The notes: a model not told the origin generated them from the letters alone. Numbered from the stretch's first letter, positions 33,717-47,464 are shown. The stretch is DNA of 64,000 nt from Otatea glauca (GCA_036346275.1 CM070720.1:10269278-10333277), one strand, 5' to 3'. Made by a program: numbers and translations.

Positions 33717-35621
33717 TGTAACATCCAAAAAATTGCTTATAATATTATTTTATGGCTATTTGTGCATTTTGTGATTTTCTGGAATTTATTGGATTTTTCT
33801 AGAATTTATTTGAATTTATTTTGAAATATGTATATTGACCTTTTGAGAAAACTAATCAAATATATATAAAAATAATATAAAGTTTTGCCAAAAATATTTT
33901 ATTTGAGTCCAAAATGTCTGAAAGTATTTTTGGGATTTTTCTTGGATTTTTTATGATATTTTTATTCCTTAAAACTAATTAATCGAATTAATAGAATTAT
34001 TTTAATTAATAAAATATGGGAAAATCACGAACAGTGTTGGGCCAGGCCCATTCACTGTGCAGCCTTTTGGCCCGTGTTCTGGAAACTCGACCGATGGCCG
34101 TTGGATCTCCATCTAATGGCTGAGATCGTGCCGAAACCCTAGCTCATCTCAGGCGTCCGTTCCGTGTACGCCCCAGATTCCTCCGCATCGATCGCATTGT
34201 GTCCGTCCATTGTGACACATGGAGGGCTGGATTTGCGTCGTCTTCGTCGTGTCCGATCTGGACTCCGCCGCCGCGCCGTCTCCGCGTTCACGAGAACTCC
34301 GCCTTGAGCATGCCTCCCTATGTCCCTATAAAGCCGTGAAGTGTCGCTCGAGGTTCGCCGTCAACAGCCAGACCCGTTTTGCAAAAGTCATCGTGGTGAG
34401 CGCAGGAAAGCTCGTCGTAGTTGGTGGTTCTTGCCATCGCGGTTTTCGTCCGATTTCGTCGCCGTCGTTGAGTCTCGGCTGCCACCAGTGTCATCACCGA
34501 GTTTGCCAGACCGCACAACGCTGGGCCTGCAACATCTCATCGCTAGTAACTTGCCGAAGCACCGCGTCACGTGTCATCTTCTCTGTCACCGGTGAGAACG
34601 TCGCCACTGTGCCACCATCGCTAGTTGGAGCTTTGCTGACCGTTGGATCTCCATCGTTCGGTCCTGGTAGCGCCACGTGTAAAGGTAAATAGTGAACCAT
34701 TCGAGTAGCTTGTGACCGTCGGATCTCGCGTACGGCCCAGATCTTGCCAATCTGCTGACCAGTCATGGGTAGACGCGTGGCGGCACGGGAGGCGAGGTGC
34801 TGTGCGTCGGGTTCATGGTGAGCTGGCGCGGATCCATGCACCAAGTCCGTAGACCGTGCCACGTGTCGCTCTGTGATTGGCCAGGGCATCGCTGTTGTCA
34901 TGCTGACATCAGCATGATGCAGTAATGCGATTTTTCAGTATAGAAATAATTCGGGAAAATCGGATTTTCTATTTTCTGTATTTTCAGAATTAGTTCAATA
35001 TTTGAAAGGCTATAACTTTTTCATTTTAACTCGGATTTGGGTGATTCAAATTTCTAAAAATTTGTAAAATTGAGATCTATTTAATGGTGAATTTTATTTG
35101 ATTTTTCAAGTTGATTTGATCTCTATTTTGGTATTTATTTGCTTTTCTCCTTCTGTACGCGTAGACGTTGAATTGTGCGACGCTTCGGAGGAGGATCCGT
35201 CAACTCAAGATCAAGTTCTAGAGCAACATCAGAACCTATTCCACGGCAAGTTGTACTTTGATCATGTTGAACCCATGTTTATAAAATCACTATATTGATT
35301 TACTTTAATGCATACTATTTCACGTATACAATTGTTTCAAATTAAATTGGGATCTAGTTAATCCACCAATTGATCTATACCCTACCTTGTCATTTGTATG
35401 CCATGATCTATTGTCACTTTAGATTGGTTCACTATAGTTGGTTAATAATAAAATCAACATGGGATGGTTAGACCGTGTTAGTTGCTTAGCCATGCCACGT
35501 CATCACATGTACTTGAATCATAGATAATTAATCTTGACTAATGGTATATGGAACCATGATATGAACTTGTGTGTCATGTGGGAACGCACAATGAGATTGA
35601 GTTGTAGTGGCGAGTCATGTC

Positions 35622-37376
35622 TGAGAGCATCTAGGCCCCTTATTGTTGTCAGTTATTCTTATTATGTAGGTTTTGGTGTTGATGATCAAGAAACATTCTT
35701 AGTATAAGCTGACAACAGCTATATTTGAAGAACAAGGCTAAGGTGTTTATTTTTGTTTTGGCTTGAGAGTTGATTCAAGCTATATAGCTAGAATAACCGT
35801 ACTATTAAGAGGGATTATACACAAGTAATAATCTTGGTTCATATGCTAAAATCACTAAGATTACTTGGAGCATAGGACATTTCTCTTCTCTCACACAAAA
35901 ATCCAGATATCCCTTCTATTAGCCAAAAAGAGTTCTTTTTTGGACTAACTTCATTTAGTCTGGCGCTGAAAAATCAAGTTTCAAGTTCTAACCGAGCGCA
36001 CTCCATATACGGCGGACCGACTTTTTCAGTCCGGTGGTAAGAACTCTCTTCTGATTTATGTCAACCGAGTGTACACCATCCACAATGAACCAATCTGAAT
36101 TCATCCTTATCTTCAAGGCCGGCGTATGTTGTCTTTTCACTCTGAACAAAATTTCTAGTCCGGTGTTAAGAATTACTTTACTCAAATCTTAACCGAGAAC
36201 ATGCCGTTTGCTGCGGACCAAAATTCTGAGTGTACGCCGGAGCAACTTTTTCGATCCGACGCAAATGTGCTTCTCTCTCTGGTAAAAACCAGCGGCTTTC
36301 TCTTTTACGCCGGACCAACTTTTTCAGTCCAGCGCAAACATTATTTTGCTGGTATCCAAATAGATCAAAGCATGTGTACATCGTACCAATTTTATCGGTT
36401 CGGCACAAACTTTCCTTTATCAGTACATGTATTCGACGGACCGGTTTTGTCGGTCCGGCGCAAATGCGTTACACTGGGTACAATAATGCTTCTCCAATCT
36501 TATGTACCCCGGACTAACATTTTCAGTCAGGCGCGTGTATATATTTCAACATATGACTCATACACCTTAAAATACTTATAAAAGAGGCAGTAGTTGACCT
36601 GTCTCATCCATCCTGCCAACCCCCAACGGGCAAATGGCAGGTACAATGGTTATTTTTGTTCAGGCTCTATATACAGTGCTCTAGTTCACAAACGTAGGGA
36701 GAGCTTTGCACATACACATCTTTGACATTCTGAACACCGTTGACATCCTTAAAATCATTTACAACTCTTTGATCTTTAGCATTTCTGTGCTTTCATTCCA
36801 GCAAAGAGTTTTGAGCTTCAACTCATAACCACTAACACTCATTCTGAACATTTAGAGTTCTTGCTCCAAGCTGAGTCTAGTTTGCATCTAGCTACTGAAC
36901 CAAGAGACAGGGCTTGTGGATAGTCTATACTCTTGGAACTAGCTGTTCCTAGATGGTTGGAGAAGTTGTTGGTGTGACCTATCCAAAAGAGATTATGGAA
37001 GGCCACCATTGCCGTAAAAGGTTGAGACTCACCTCACCGGAGTGGTGGAAGAGTCAAGCTAGTGAAAGACCAAAAGCCATTGAGATTGGCTATTTGGTGG
37101 AGCAATACTTCTGAAGAAGTGCTCTAACGGGGACGTAGGAGATTGGTCTCTGAACCTCGGTGAAAAATTCTTGAGTCATTTTGATATTTCTTTATCTCTG
37201 TGTATTCATCTTATTGTCTGTTTTCATTCATGTTTTTACTGCAACTAAGTTGTGCTGGTTCCCTTCTCTAATTATTTTCTGTTGCTAAGATTTTGTTGAG
37301 AAAAGTTTTTCTTAATACTTAAAAGTTTTTTAAAAGTTGCCTATTCACCCCCCTGTAGGCCATCTTGATCCTTTCA
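35622..37376 (+). repeat. 5' LTR of the SIRE element with hairpin array
   Basis: 1755 bp. From about 35940 to 36535 it carries eight or nine degenerate short inverted units of the form CGGACC-AACTTTTTCA-GTCCGGCGC. A TATA-like ACTTATAAAAGAGG follows at about 36568, shortly after the array. Confidence 0.9.
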
Positions 37377-37428
37377 AGTGGTATCGGAGCAAGGTTACCC
37401 ATTTTAAAAGCTTAATCGCTTGGGTAAA

Positions 37429-39612
37429 ATGGCCGAGGGAATAGGATCAGCTATAGTAAGTGTAGGAAGGGTTCCTATTTTTGATGGCACAAATTATGCT
37501 TATTGAAAAATTAGAATGAGGTGCTATCTTGAAGCCATAAGTTATGATGTGTGGAGAGTCACAGAAAGACCTTTGCCTCCACGTGTCATACCTGAACGGC
37601 AACACTCTTCCTCAGAACCTACACCTGGGGAAATAAGAAATTTGCAATATGATGCTCAGGCTAGAAATGCTATCTTTTCTTGTCTCAGTATTGAAGTTTT
37701 TGATAGAGTCAGCAATCTTTCTACTGCTTATGATATATGGACTACTCTTCAAGAGATTCATGAGGGTACCTCTGATGTAAAAGAGGAAAGATACTTTGTT
37801 GTCAGAGAAAAATTTGATCAGTTCAAAATACTTCCTCAAGAAAATGCTAATGACATGTTTTCTAGACTAAATCCCATCATAAATGAGCTTAAAGGTCTAG
37901 GAACTAAAGTTGATGATGTTGAAGTATGAAGGAAGATGATCAGGGTTCTACCTTGAGCCTATTACAGCCTGATCACTTACCTATCCAATAGTGGTGATCT
38001 GAAGAAGCTCACACCTACTAAACTATTGGGCAAACTCTCAGCTCATGAGCTTACCTTGGTTGATGAATTTGAGACCAAGAAGAAATCTATTGCTCTCAAG
38101 GCCAAGGAAGAAGTTCAAGATTCATCTGATGAAGAAAAAGAAGAAGATTCAAGCTATGAAGAGGATGAAGATGTAAGAAAACTGGCATTGCTCATGAGAT
38201 CAGCAAATAAAATCATGAGAAGGGTAAATACCAAAGGTAAGTCATCTAACTATTTCTCAAAAAGAAATCCTTTCTCTAACATTATCTGCTTTGAGTGCAA
38301 TGAGAAATGACACATAGCTGCTCGTTGCCCAAATAAAAGTAACAAGAAGGGCAAAAGAAAGAATAAGGTTGACAATGATGAAGAGAAAGCTCAAGGAAGC
38401 TACAAGAAGAGTTACCGCAAGAAGAGTTACTCCAAGAAACATTGGAGAAAAGGAAAAAAGGAGGCACACATTGGTGAATGGATCACTGATGAAGAAAGCT
38501 CAAGTGAAGAATCCTCCTCTTCCTCAGATGAAGAAGAGCAAAGGTCCAAAGGACTAGCTGGGCTCGCTCTAGATGAATCCACACCACCTTCACCTTCATC
38601 TTCACTACCACTATGCCTCATGGCCAGAAATGATGAAGACAAGGTGAGTGATTCTCCTTCTTATGAAGAGCTAGTAGAGATCATTAAAGAACTTAATGAT
38701 GCCTTATGTGTTAAAACTGCTAAAGATAAAGCTCTTAAGAAAAATGCTACTAGCTTGATGAATAAGAATGATCTGCTTAATGCTAAAGTTGAAACTCTTG
38801 AATCTAACATTAAGACCATGCAAGAAAAATATGATGTGCTAGAGATTAGTCAAAATGAGCTTATAGATGAACATGAAAAACTTTCATATGCTCATTCTGT
38901 ACTAAATTCTGATCATGCTCTTCTTACTGATTCTCATGATTCTTTGAAAACCACACACATACAGCTTGTTAAAGATCATGATGAATTGCTTGATAAATAC
39001 TATGAGCTAGAAATTGACAGTGAGATGCAGATTAGCAAATCTAAAAGTGCATCATCTTGTAATGTTTCTATTAATTGTGATTTGCTTTCTCATGAAATAT
39101 CTATTCATAGCTTATCTAGCATTTGTAGTAAAAATTGTAAAAATGCTTTGTATGCTCAAGAACTCATGATAGAAAACAGTGAGCTCAAATCCAAGGTAGC
39201 TAAATTTGACAAAGGTCTAGAAAAATGCTTCCTTGGTAGTCTCACTCTTGATAAAATTCTTGGGGAGCAAAAGATTGTTCTGGGTAAGAAGGGATTAGGT
39301 TATAAAGTCAAATCTGTGCCCAGAAAGAATGAACAGCCAAAACCTAAGATAAATTTTATCAAGGGTAGGACTCAATGCTATTACTGTCAAAATAACAATC
39401 ATACCTCTAAAAATTGCACTTTTGCTAGTGCTTCATATGCTAAGGTAAATAGAGGATGCATGGTTGATGATCATTACATGTTGTTTAAGGATTTTAGGAG
39501 TAAAATGAATGTTAAATATGTTGGCCCCTCTAATCTGGACAAAAATCTTAAAGCTATTTTGGTGCCTAAGTCTTTACTTACTAATCCGTTTGGCCCCAAA
39601 TACAGCATCTAG
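37429..39612 (+). pseudogene. gag of the SIRE element
   Basis: ATG at 37429. All in one frame: N-terminal VGRVPIFDGTNYAY, then a stop at 37504-37506 where Trp is expected (TGG to TGA). The UBN2-like Gag follows (AYDIWTTLQEIHEGTSDVKE, FDQFKILPQENANDMFSRLN), then stops near 37927 and 37955. The zinc knuckle CFECNEK-stop-HIAARC has a stop (38308-38310) in place of the Gly before His. A long coiled-coil-like C-terminal region follows (about 38620-39210: VETLESNIKTMQEKYDVLEI), then CYYCQNNNHTSKNC, a second zinc knuckle. SIRE Gags are long, so the length fits. Confidence 0.88.
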
Positions 39613-39659
39613 GCCAGACATCATGTTTAGTGTATGCATGTGTGCTGGATTTTAAGCTG

Positions 39660-40236
39660 CACCTAAAGAAGTGCATCTTGGTGCAGTAAAAAGATTTTCA
39701 CATACTTAAAGTATACTCCATGTTTTGGCTTGTGGTACCCAAAAGGTTATTCTTCTGGACTTCTTGGCTATTCAGATTCTGATTATGCCGGTTGTAAGGT
39801 TGATCGAAAAAGCACCTCTGGGGGTTATCACTTACTTGGAAGATCTTTAGTATCTTGGTGTTCAAAGAAACAAAATTCGGTAGCACTTTCAACTGCTGAG
39901 GCTGAATATGTTGCTGCAGGCAGTTGTTGTGCTAAAATTCTTTTTGTTAAACAAACCTTTTTGGATTATGGTGTTATGTTTGAAAATGTGCCTCTGTTGT
40001 GTGATAATGAAAGTGCAGTGAAAATAGCTAACAACCCAGTCCAGCATTCTAGAACTAAGCATATTGAAATTAGGCATCACTTCATACGTGATCATGTTGC
40101 TAAAGGTGACATTGTGCTTAGTCACGTCAGTACTGAGGATCAATTGGCTAATATTTTCACTAAACCACTTAATGAGGCTAGATTTTCAAAATTAAGGAAT
40201 GAACTAAAGATTCTTGCTTTTTCAAATGTTGCCTGA
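39660..40236 (+). pseudogene. RT end and RNase H of the SIRE element
   Basis: Resumes after the internal deletion with VHLGAVKRIF (end of RT), then RNase H: GYSDSDYAGCKVDRKSTSGG, SVALSTAEAEYVAAGS, LLCDNESAVKIANNPVQHSR, HIEIRHHFIRDHVAKGDIVL and QLANIFTKPLNEARF. The RNase H is uninterrupted in the same frame as gag. Without protease, integrase and the RT core it cannot be made as a working enzyme. Confidence 0.9.
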
Positions 40237-40625
40237 TTCTTTGGAATAACACACTAAGGGGGAGTCAAGACTGCTTGCTATGCACTTCTTGCTATCTTTA
40301 TGTGAACAAAGTAATTACCAGTGCTGAAGTAATTATAAGACTATATTTTAAATGAAAAGTTTACTTGAAAACTGAAAGTCATAAAATTGCTGCTGAAAGC
40401 CTTCCCTTTCTCTATTACTATATTATACTTTCCTAAAGCACAGTAATTAGGTTAAGAAAGCTTCAGAAGGAAATACTTATACAAAATTTTGAAAACCTAA
40501 ATTACTCAGCACATGAGTATTTTCTTTGAGCTTAAGTCAATTATACTCATGCTCTTATGAAAACTGGGGCTCAAATATTTCCTTTTTGACTCCAACGTCT
40601 CCTGAGTTTATTGGCTGATTGTTCT

Positions 40626-43600
40626 TATCGGGACCCGAATATGCAAATCCAGACCCTCTGTGTATATCGCACTAGTCCAGGATCACGCTAGTGTACACAG
40701 GTTCAACATAGATGCTATCACAGTCATACACAGCGGGATATAGCATATCTTTAATAATTAATAATAACTGTTGTTTTACATGACTATTGCCACACAGGGC
40801 TTAACTAAGAAATAGCAATTAAGCAGCAGTGGAAATGAAGAAAAAGTAGCAACTCCCTAGTTCACCACAGGCAACTGATGAGGCTTGGACCCTAAGCATC
40901 AGCGTTGTGGTACTCCCCCTTCAAGAATGTCGCGGATTCGTCCTCTTCTGAAGTTTGTTTTTGCGGGATGAGTACATAAAGCACTCAACAAGTTGTGCAC
41001 AGTATTGCAAGTCTAATATTCTACATGCTTGGCTTATTCTAAGGAAGGTTATCATGGCTATTTTGCAGTGAAGTAGCATTTATAAAAGAATACAGTAAGT
41101 AGATTGAAAGACAGTAAAACAAATAACAGTAAATGATAGATTCAACTTTTGACATGTAAACCAAGTTTCCAATCCTAAGTCAAATTCCAAGTTTTCATGG
41201 CAATCCACCGTCCCAACAAGTTTTTATTTACAAAAGTCTAACCCTTAACTGTAATTCCCGAGCATTGCCTAATACCGTGAGAATGGCTATTCGAATAGGT
41301 TTCACACTCTGCAGAGGTTATGCACTTTAGCCACACGATATAATCAAACACCACACAAGTGAGTGACCATAACAAAGCCTTTACAATGCCTTGTTTAGAC
41401 CCGGTACTACCCGCTAAGGTTTCAACACTGGTGGGACTGGTTACCACATCTAGGGCCCCCCACTTGCGCCATGTGACCTACCCCATAACTCGGGACTCAC
41501 TGAACACCACCGTAGTACCAAAATCTAAACATCACAAATTAGTCAGCTAGACTGTCCCATTCCAGATGTGTGGTTGCAAGTAAGACTCAGGTCAAAGGCT
41601 TATAAGGTTAAGTCCTTAAAGTGACCGAGGCAAGACTTCCACATACCCCTGCCCAACAGGCCCACCTTGGCATACTGCACCTTGCCACCTGCCCCGATCT
41701 AAAATGATTACCACCCCAGTTGATTACCACTCACCACGTGCCATCAGCAATTCAATCTAGTTGTGTGACCTCCTCGCCACGACAACTCAATATCATTGTG
41801 TGACAACACATGACACACCAATTTATAAACATTGTTCCATAATCCATTAGTCAAGATTAAATATCAATGTTCCAGATACATGTGATGATGTGGCATGGCT
41901 AAGCAAACTAATACGGTCTAACTAGTCCCATGTTGATTATTAATATCAACCAACTATAGTTCCATATCTTAGGGTGACAATTAGATCGTGGCATACAATT
42001 GGCAAGGTATGATTTAATTCAATTAGGCATATTATCTAGTTCCCAGATTAATTGAAATCATTTATACACATAAAGTATTATGCATAAATTTTAAAGACAA
42101 AATAGCAATTTTGACAAATTAGGTGCAATATGATCAAAGCACAACTTGCCTTGGAACAGGTGTTGGTCTTGCTCTGAACTTAGGTTTTGAAGTGACGAAT
42201 CTTCCTCCGGAGCACCGAGCAATTCAACGTCTACGCGAATCGAGATAAAATAGCAATAAACACCCAAAACAGAGAGCAAAAAGGCCCCAAAAATTCAAAT
42301 AAAAAGCACCATTAAATAGATCTTGATTTTACAAAATTTTAGAAACTTGAATCACTCAAATCTGAGTTAAAATGCAAAAGTTATAGCCTTTTGAAGTTCG
42401 AATAAATACCGAAAATACAGAAATTAGAAAATCCGATTTTCCAGAATTACTTTTCTACTGAAAATTACCGATTAATGCGCAAGCGACAAGTGGACCGATC
42501 AGAGGCTGACACGTGGCTTTGGCGCAAGGACTCAGTCCACGAAACTCCGCTGGTCCACTGTGGACTCGAGGTACTGTGCTGTGGACCGGCTGATGTCAGC
42601 ACGACGTCATCGCGACACGTGGGCTGACCATATTACGCCACGTCGCTCGGTCTACGAACCACGTCCATGGCATGCTCCTATCCATCGTGCACACGGCGCA
42701 CAACGCTTCGGCTTCAGAGCCGACACGCGTCGCACATCCGCGCACGGATCCAACGGTTCACGATCTACTCCTACACGGCTCAATCCTGACCGCTCATCTT
42801 AAATCTAACGGCCAAAGCTTACCCGAGCAGAACACTGTTGACGATGGAGACGTTGCACGATTTGGACGGTTCGGTGAAGATCCGACGGCTGAGCGAAGCT
42901 CCGAGACACGGCGATGTCGCGGCGGTGCTGTGTTCCCGGAGACGACGATGGGTCCGACGGCGAACTAGGTCCTTCCGGCGACGAAGAGATAGCAGCTCCG
43001 GTGTGGCTCGATGCGGCGAACCCAGAACTGGAACCCACACGGCGGATGGAGGCTCGACGATGGCGGAACGGCGAGAAAACAAGCAGCGACGCTTGAAAAA
43101 CTACGCCGAGCTCTTGAGGTTAAACGGCGGCGACTGTGAGGCGAAGTCTTAAGCGACTAGATGCGCAAAGAGGTGAGGAACATCGGGGTGCGGGCTGCAG
43201 CTTGTATAGCCTCGGCGTGTGTGCAAACACAGCAACCCTAGCAATCCGCGGCGGAGGTGGCGCGCGGCGGCGATTTCGAAAACTCTGTCGGAGACGACGA
43301 CAGACAACCGTCCGATCGGCGACGAGCGGCCACGATTGCATCACGCCCATTCAATCCGCTCCGCACCTTCGAAAATAACGTGAAGCGATCTCAGATGCAC
43401 GATCCCGATCCAACGACTCGCAGGCGGTGGCAAAGCAGGCCGAACGGGCCGTAGCCACTGGGCTCACGTGCGCACAGTGCTGGGCTTCGGCCCAGTACTT
43501 TTCATTTTGATTTTCTTGGGTTTTTGATTTAAAATAATTACCGAAATTAGTTTAATTAGTTTTAAGCAATTAAATTATCAAGAAAAATCCAAGAAAATTC

Positions 43601-43818
43601 TCATAAATACTTTGATACATTTTGAACTCAAATAAAATGTTTTTGGCAAAACATTATATTAGTTTTTGTCTAGTTATAATTAGTTTTCACCAAAGGTTCA
43701 ATATACTTAATTAAAGTAAATTCAAATAAATTCAAGAAAAAATCAAATAAACTTAGAAAAACATAAAATGTACAAATAATGAGAGTATAACATTATAAGC
43801 AAATTTTGGAATGTTACA
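40626..43818 (-). mobile_element. Tekay-type solo LTR inside the SIRE element
   Basis: 3193 bp with edges TATCGGGACC (plus-strand left) and GGAATGTTACA (right), flanked by the perfect duplication GTTCT (40621-40625, 43819-43823). The minus strand starts TGTAACATTCCAAAATTTGC, closely like the start of the split solo LTR at 33717, so it is the same family in opposite orientation. The left edge shows TA instead of TG, a single G-to-A change. No coding region. Confidence 0.88.
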
Positions 43819-44583
43819 GTTCTTGATCGTAAGATTATTCTAAGATCGCTCTACCAATTTATATGTGTTATTCTTAAAAAGAGGATCTTTGAAAATATTT
43901 AAATTTAGTTATATCTGTATTTTTCTGATTTAGAAAAGCTGTCCATGTACCACGGATTAGTATTTTAACCGTAAACAGAGAGGTTTCCAACTACAGCGAA
44001 CCAAGTATTCCTTATACGGACTCGGTCTGGCGTAGATGGACGGCTATGTGTTGTAACCGAAAAACAGTCCGGGGCACATACGACAATAGCTTTTTTATCT
44101 CAGTACTCAACCTTTTCAAACCGTGTTCCTCTTGATCTTCAAAATACACTTATCCTTGCAAATCTCGTCAAAATCTCATCTTTTCTTAGGACTTCTCCCG
44201 CTAAACCTGTCTAAATCGGTAACCATATTTCTTGGATTCCCTGGTTCCCAACTACCCTGCCATAAAGAGACCTCCTCAAAATAAGGCAGTTGCAGTTCAT
44301 TTTCAACTACCGCAGTAATTTCTTAATTTTACTCTTGGAAACTTGCGCTATTTATACCTCCATCTCCTTTAGAAATTTCTCAAGTCTTCTTGCACCTCAT
44401 CGATTCTCTCGCAAATTTTCTCTTGAGCACAAGCTCATCTCTTCACTGAAGCACATTCTGATTGGGTGTTTGGCAATGGTGCTCCTGATTGCTCAAGATA
44501 TTGCTCCTAGCTTCCGGCTGTTCTTCAGTTGCTATCATCAATGTCAGTTCAATCTTTTTGCTTGAGAAGAAATTTTAGTCAAG

Positions 44584-46934
44584 ATGAGGTCAAAGAATCC
44601 AGATAAAAGAGGTCTTCTTGAGAAAATTGCTGATAAAGTTAAAGGGAAAAAGAAATCTAGAACTAATAGCTCGAGTCAGCCTCAGCAACCAGTACACATA
44701 GAAGATACTCATCAACCTGGTAGAGTGCTGAAGAAAGTAATTACCTCTAAACGTCCAAAAAGAGGGAAATAGCCAGTGCATTATGATTCCTCATCTTCTT
44801 CAAGAGACAGTGATTATGAGCCTAGTGCAAATATCTCTTTTGAGGAAAAAATAGAGATTAGTGATGAAGTTGACATGATAATTGGGCATGATCTAGCCAC
44901 TTTGGGGGGAAAGAAACTAAGAGCTGCTAGATTGGTGCCCGAAAGGGTTTGGTTTCCTCTTGATAGTCCTCCTCGGAATGAGCAATTCATTACTACTTTT
45001 TAGAAAAACATCTTTATGGGTTATAAAAACAGGAAAAATAGAAGTGGAAAAACTTTGTCAGCCCTGTGCAGACATCAGTATGTAGATTGGAACCAAATCA
45101 GCTCAATCCTTATCTCAAATAGAATACTTGATTGTGTGCGTTCAACACCTGGTCTTGTTGCTTTAATGTCATCTGCTGGGCCAGCTTGGAATGAAAATAG
45201 GATTTTGGAATTCTATGCATCTCTTCTAGTGAATAAGAATAGGCACTATATTCTGTTCACAATTGATGGAAAGAAAAGGAAAGTCAGATCTCCTCAGTTT
45301 GAAGCTGCCATCAGTGCCTCAAGTCCTTTGCTGAATAGAACTAGGATTCATGACAGAATGTTTCCTGGTAATAGATGGAGGCAGATTGGAGATATGCCAG
45401 ATTTGCAAGTGTCAGCACACATTTATAGAAATATACATGAACTTGGTTTCAATGCAAATAGGGTAAATTGTTTATCTACTGAGGCCAAAGCTCTGTTATT
45501 GATACTCAGGCACACTATTTACCCAAAATCTGGATATAAAGAGGGAGTAACACCATGTCTTGCTTAGTTGCTACATCTGATCCTATCAAAGCAACCTATT
45601 GATCTGATTGATTACATCTTTGGAGAGATGGAAGAAGCAATCTACAGGAAAATAGGCAGTCCTCTCCCTTTTGCTATGGAGATTAGATGAACAGGGATTT
45701 TAATTATAGACCTAAACAATATAAAATACCTAAGCAAGTTAGACTTCTCACTCCTCCACCACCAGCAGTACATGAGCCAAGTGCTCAAGAAGACACTGAG
45801 GTCAATGACAGTTCAGACAGTGACAGTGGAGGTCATGGACAAACTCCAAGTCTTCCTGCTCCAAGTCACAGCTATCATGATCAGGAACATTATTCTCCAG
45901 CTCATCATTTTCCTACCTATTCAAATCATGATATATCTACAGAAGTTTTGGGCTACAGTTCTAAGCATCTGAGTCAGCAAAGATCTGGACAACCTGAAGG
46001 TACTGAAATTCTTGTCAGCTCAGAGTCTCATCCTGAAGATGAAGAAATTCATAAATTACAAGAACTGGCAGCAGCAGCTAGGTTCATGGAGGCACAAAGA
46101 TTTCCATCAGCAGCCCATGAACATGAAGCAGGTGGTTCTAGGCATCCTCAGGTCACTATGCCAGCTCTACCTCAGCAATCCTCTGAGGACTCTCATCATT
46201 CTCACCACTCACATTTTGCTGAACCTGAGCCTATACATGATTATGATCAGCAACAGTCTTGGTGGGATACTTAGCCAGGATGGTTCACCTCCTTTGAGCA
46301 ATAATATAGCTCTGATCTCAGACATTCTCAAGAGGGTTTTGAAGAAGAAAGAAGATTGGCAGCCCAGAGACACAATGAGCAAATGGCAGCCATTCAACAA
46401 TAGCAAGAAATGCTGCAAAAGATCTATCAAGACCAAGCAAATTTCAGGGATGAAACTTACAAAAGGTTTGATATGATCAGAGGCAACCAATGGGATCTGG
46501 GGAAATGGATAGGAGAACTTAAAACTGAACAGTTGATGGTCCAGGACAGATTATATGATATCAACAAAAAGAAAAATGCCCAAGATGCCAAAATTGACAA
46601 CTTCGCTCAGACTGTGTACAAGAACTTTGAGAAAACTGGTAGCCGCTTGGATTGGCAAGGTGATGAACTAGAATACCTTAGGGACTTCTCTGAAGATGCT
46701 AGAAACAACTTAGCCTCCAATCAAGAGCAAATAGCACAGCTTCTGCTTGACCAGTCTAATGACACTCAAGAACTGATCAGAGATGTCCAGTATGACTTCA
46801 ATGAGCTAACCTTCAATTCTCAGCCCGGTGATCCTGATTATCCCAGTTGGCATGATCAAGCAATGGCTACTCTGAATCTGACCAAGAGCAAGCACCTTCC
46901 TCTCCTCCAAGAAGAAGTACAAGTTCCAGAATGA
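44584..46934 (+). pseudogene. Env-like/post-pol ORF region of the SIRE element
   Basis: SIRE elements carry an extra ORF after pol, often called env-like. Here the first part (44584-45567) is one frame broken by TAG stops near 44770 and 45001. It holds a basic N-terminus (KGKKKSRTNSS), then RPGLVALMSS-like and FYASLLVNKNRHYILFTIDG segments seen in plant-transposon ORFs. The second part (45687-46274) is Ser/His/Pro rich, in another frame. The third part (46410-46934), in frame with the second, is predicted coiled coil (QEQIAQLLLDQSNDTQELIR). I see no convincing membrane anchor or signal peptide in this copy. Function unproven. Confidence 0.68.
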
Positions 46935-47464
46935 CAAGCATGCTGAAGAGAACCTTTTCAAAACGCAAGAAGTAACCTTTTTGACAATTGATGCCAAAGG
47001 GGGAGAAGAATAGAAGAATAGTTAAGAATAGTGACATAAGTCTCTTAGTATCTTAGTAGTCTATAGTGAAATAAGACTCTTAGTAGTCTCTATGCCTATC
47101 TTTATAATCTATGGATTTTGCTTGAACTGGTTTATATTTGTTTGATCTTACTTTACTTCTGAACTATGAATAAGTGAAATGTCTGAATCTTTAGACTTAT
47201 TGATATTTGTTTGATTTTTCCTCAAGTTAATCTGAATTTTCTGAAAAACCCTCTCTAAATGACTTTTGTATTGCTCTATGTTCTCAAACAAAATTCATTC
47301 TAGGCATTCATTCAGGGGGAGTATGAAGTACTCTGTATCATGTAAAAACATTATCTATTCTATCACACTAACTTTGTCTGCAGGAAAAGAAATAAGTAAT
47401 TCTTCTTTAGCTCTCTAAGTATAAAATAAAAGATATTGTCATCAATCACCAAAATGGGGGAGAT

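Noticed and set aside
35940..36535. Possible CRISPR or tRNA-like hairpin array
   Set aside because: Units are degenerate, lie inside a retrotransposon LTR and are duplicated in its partner LTR.
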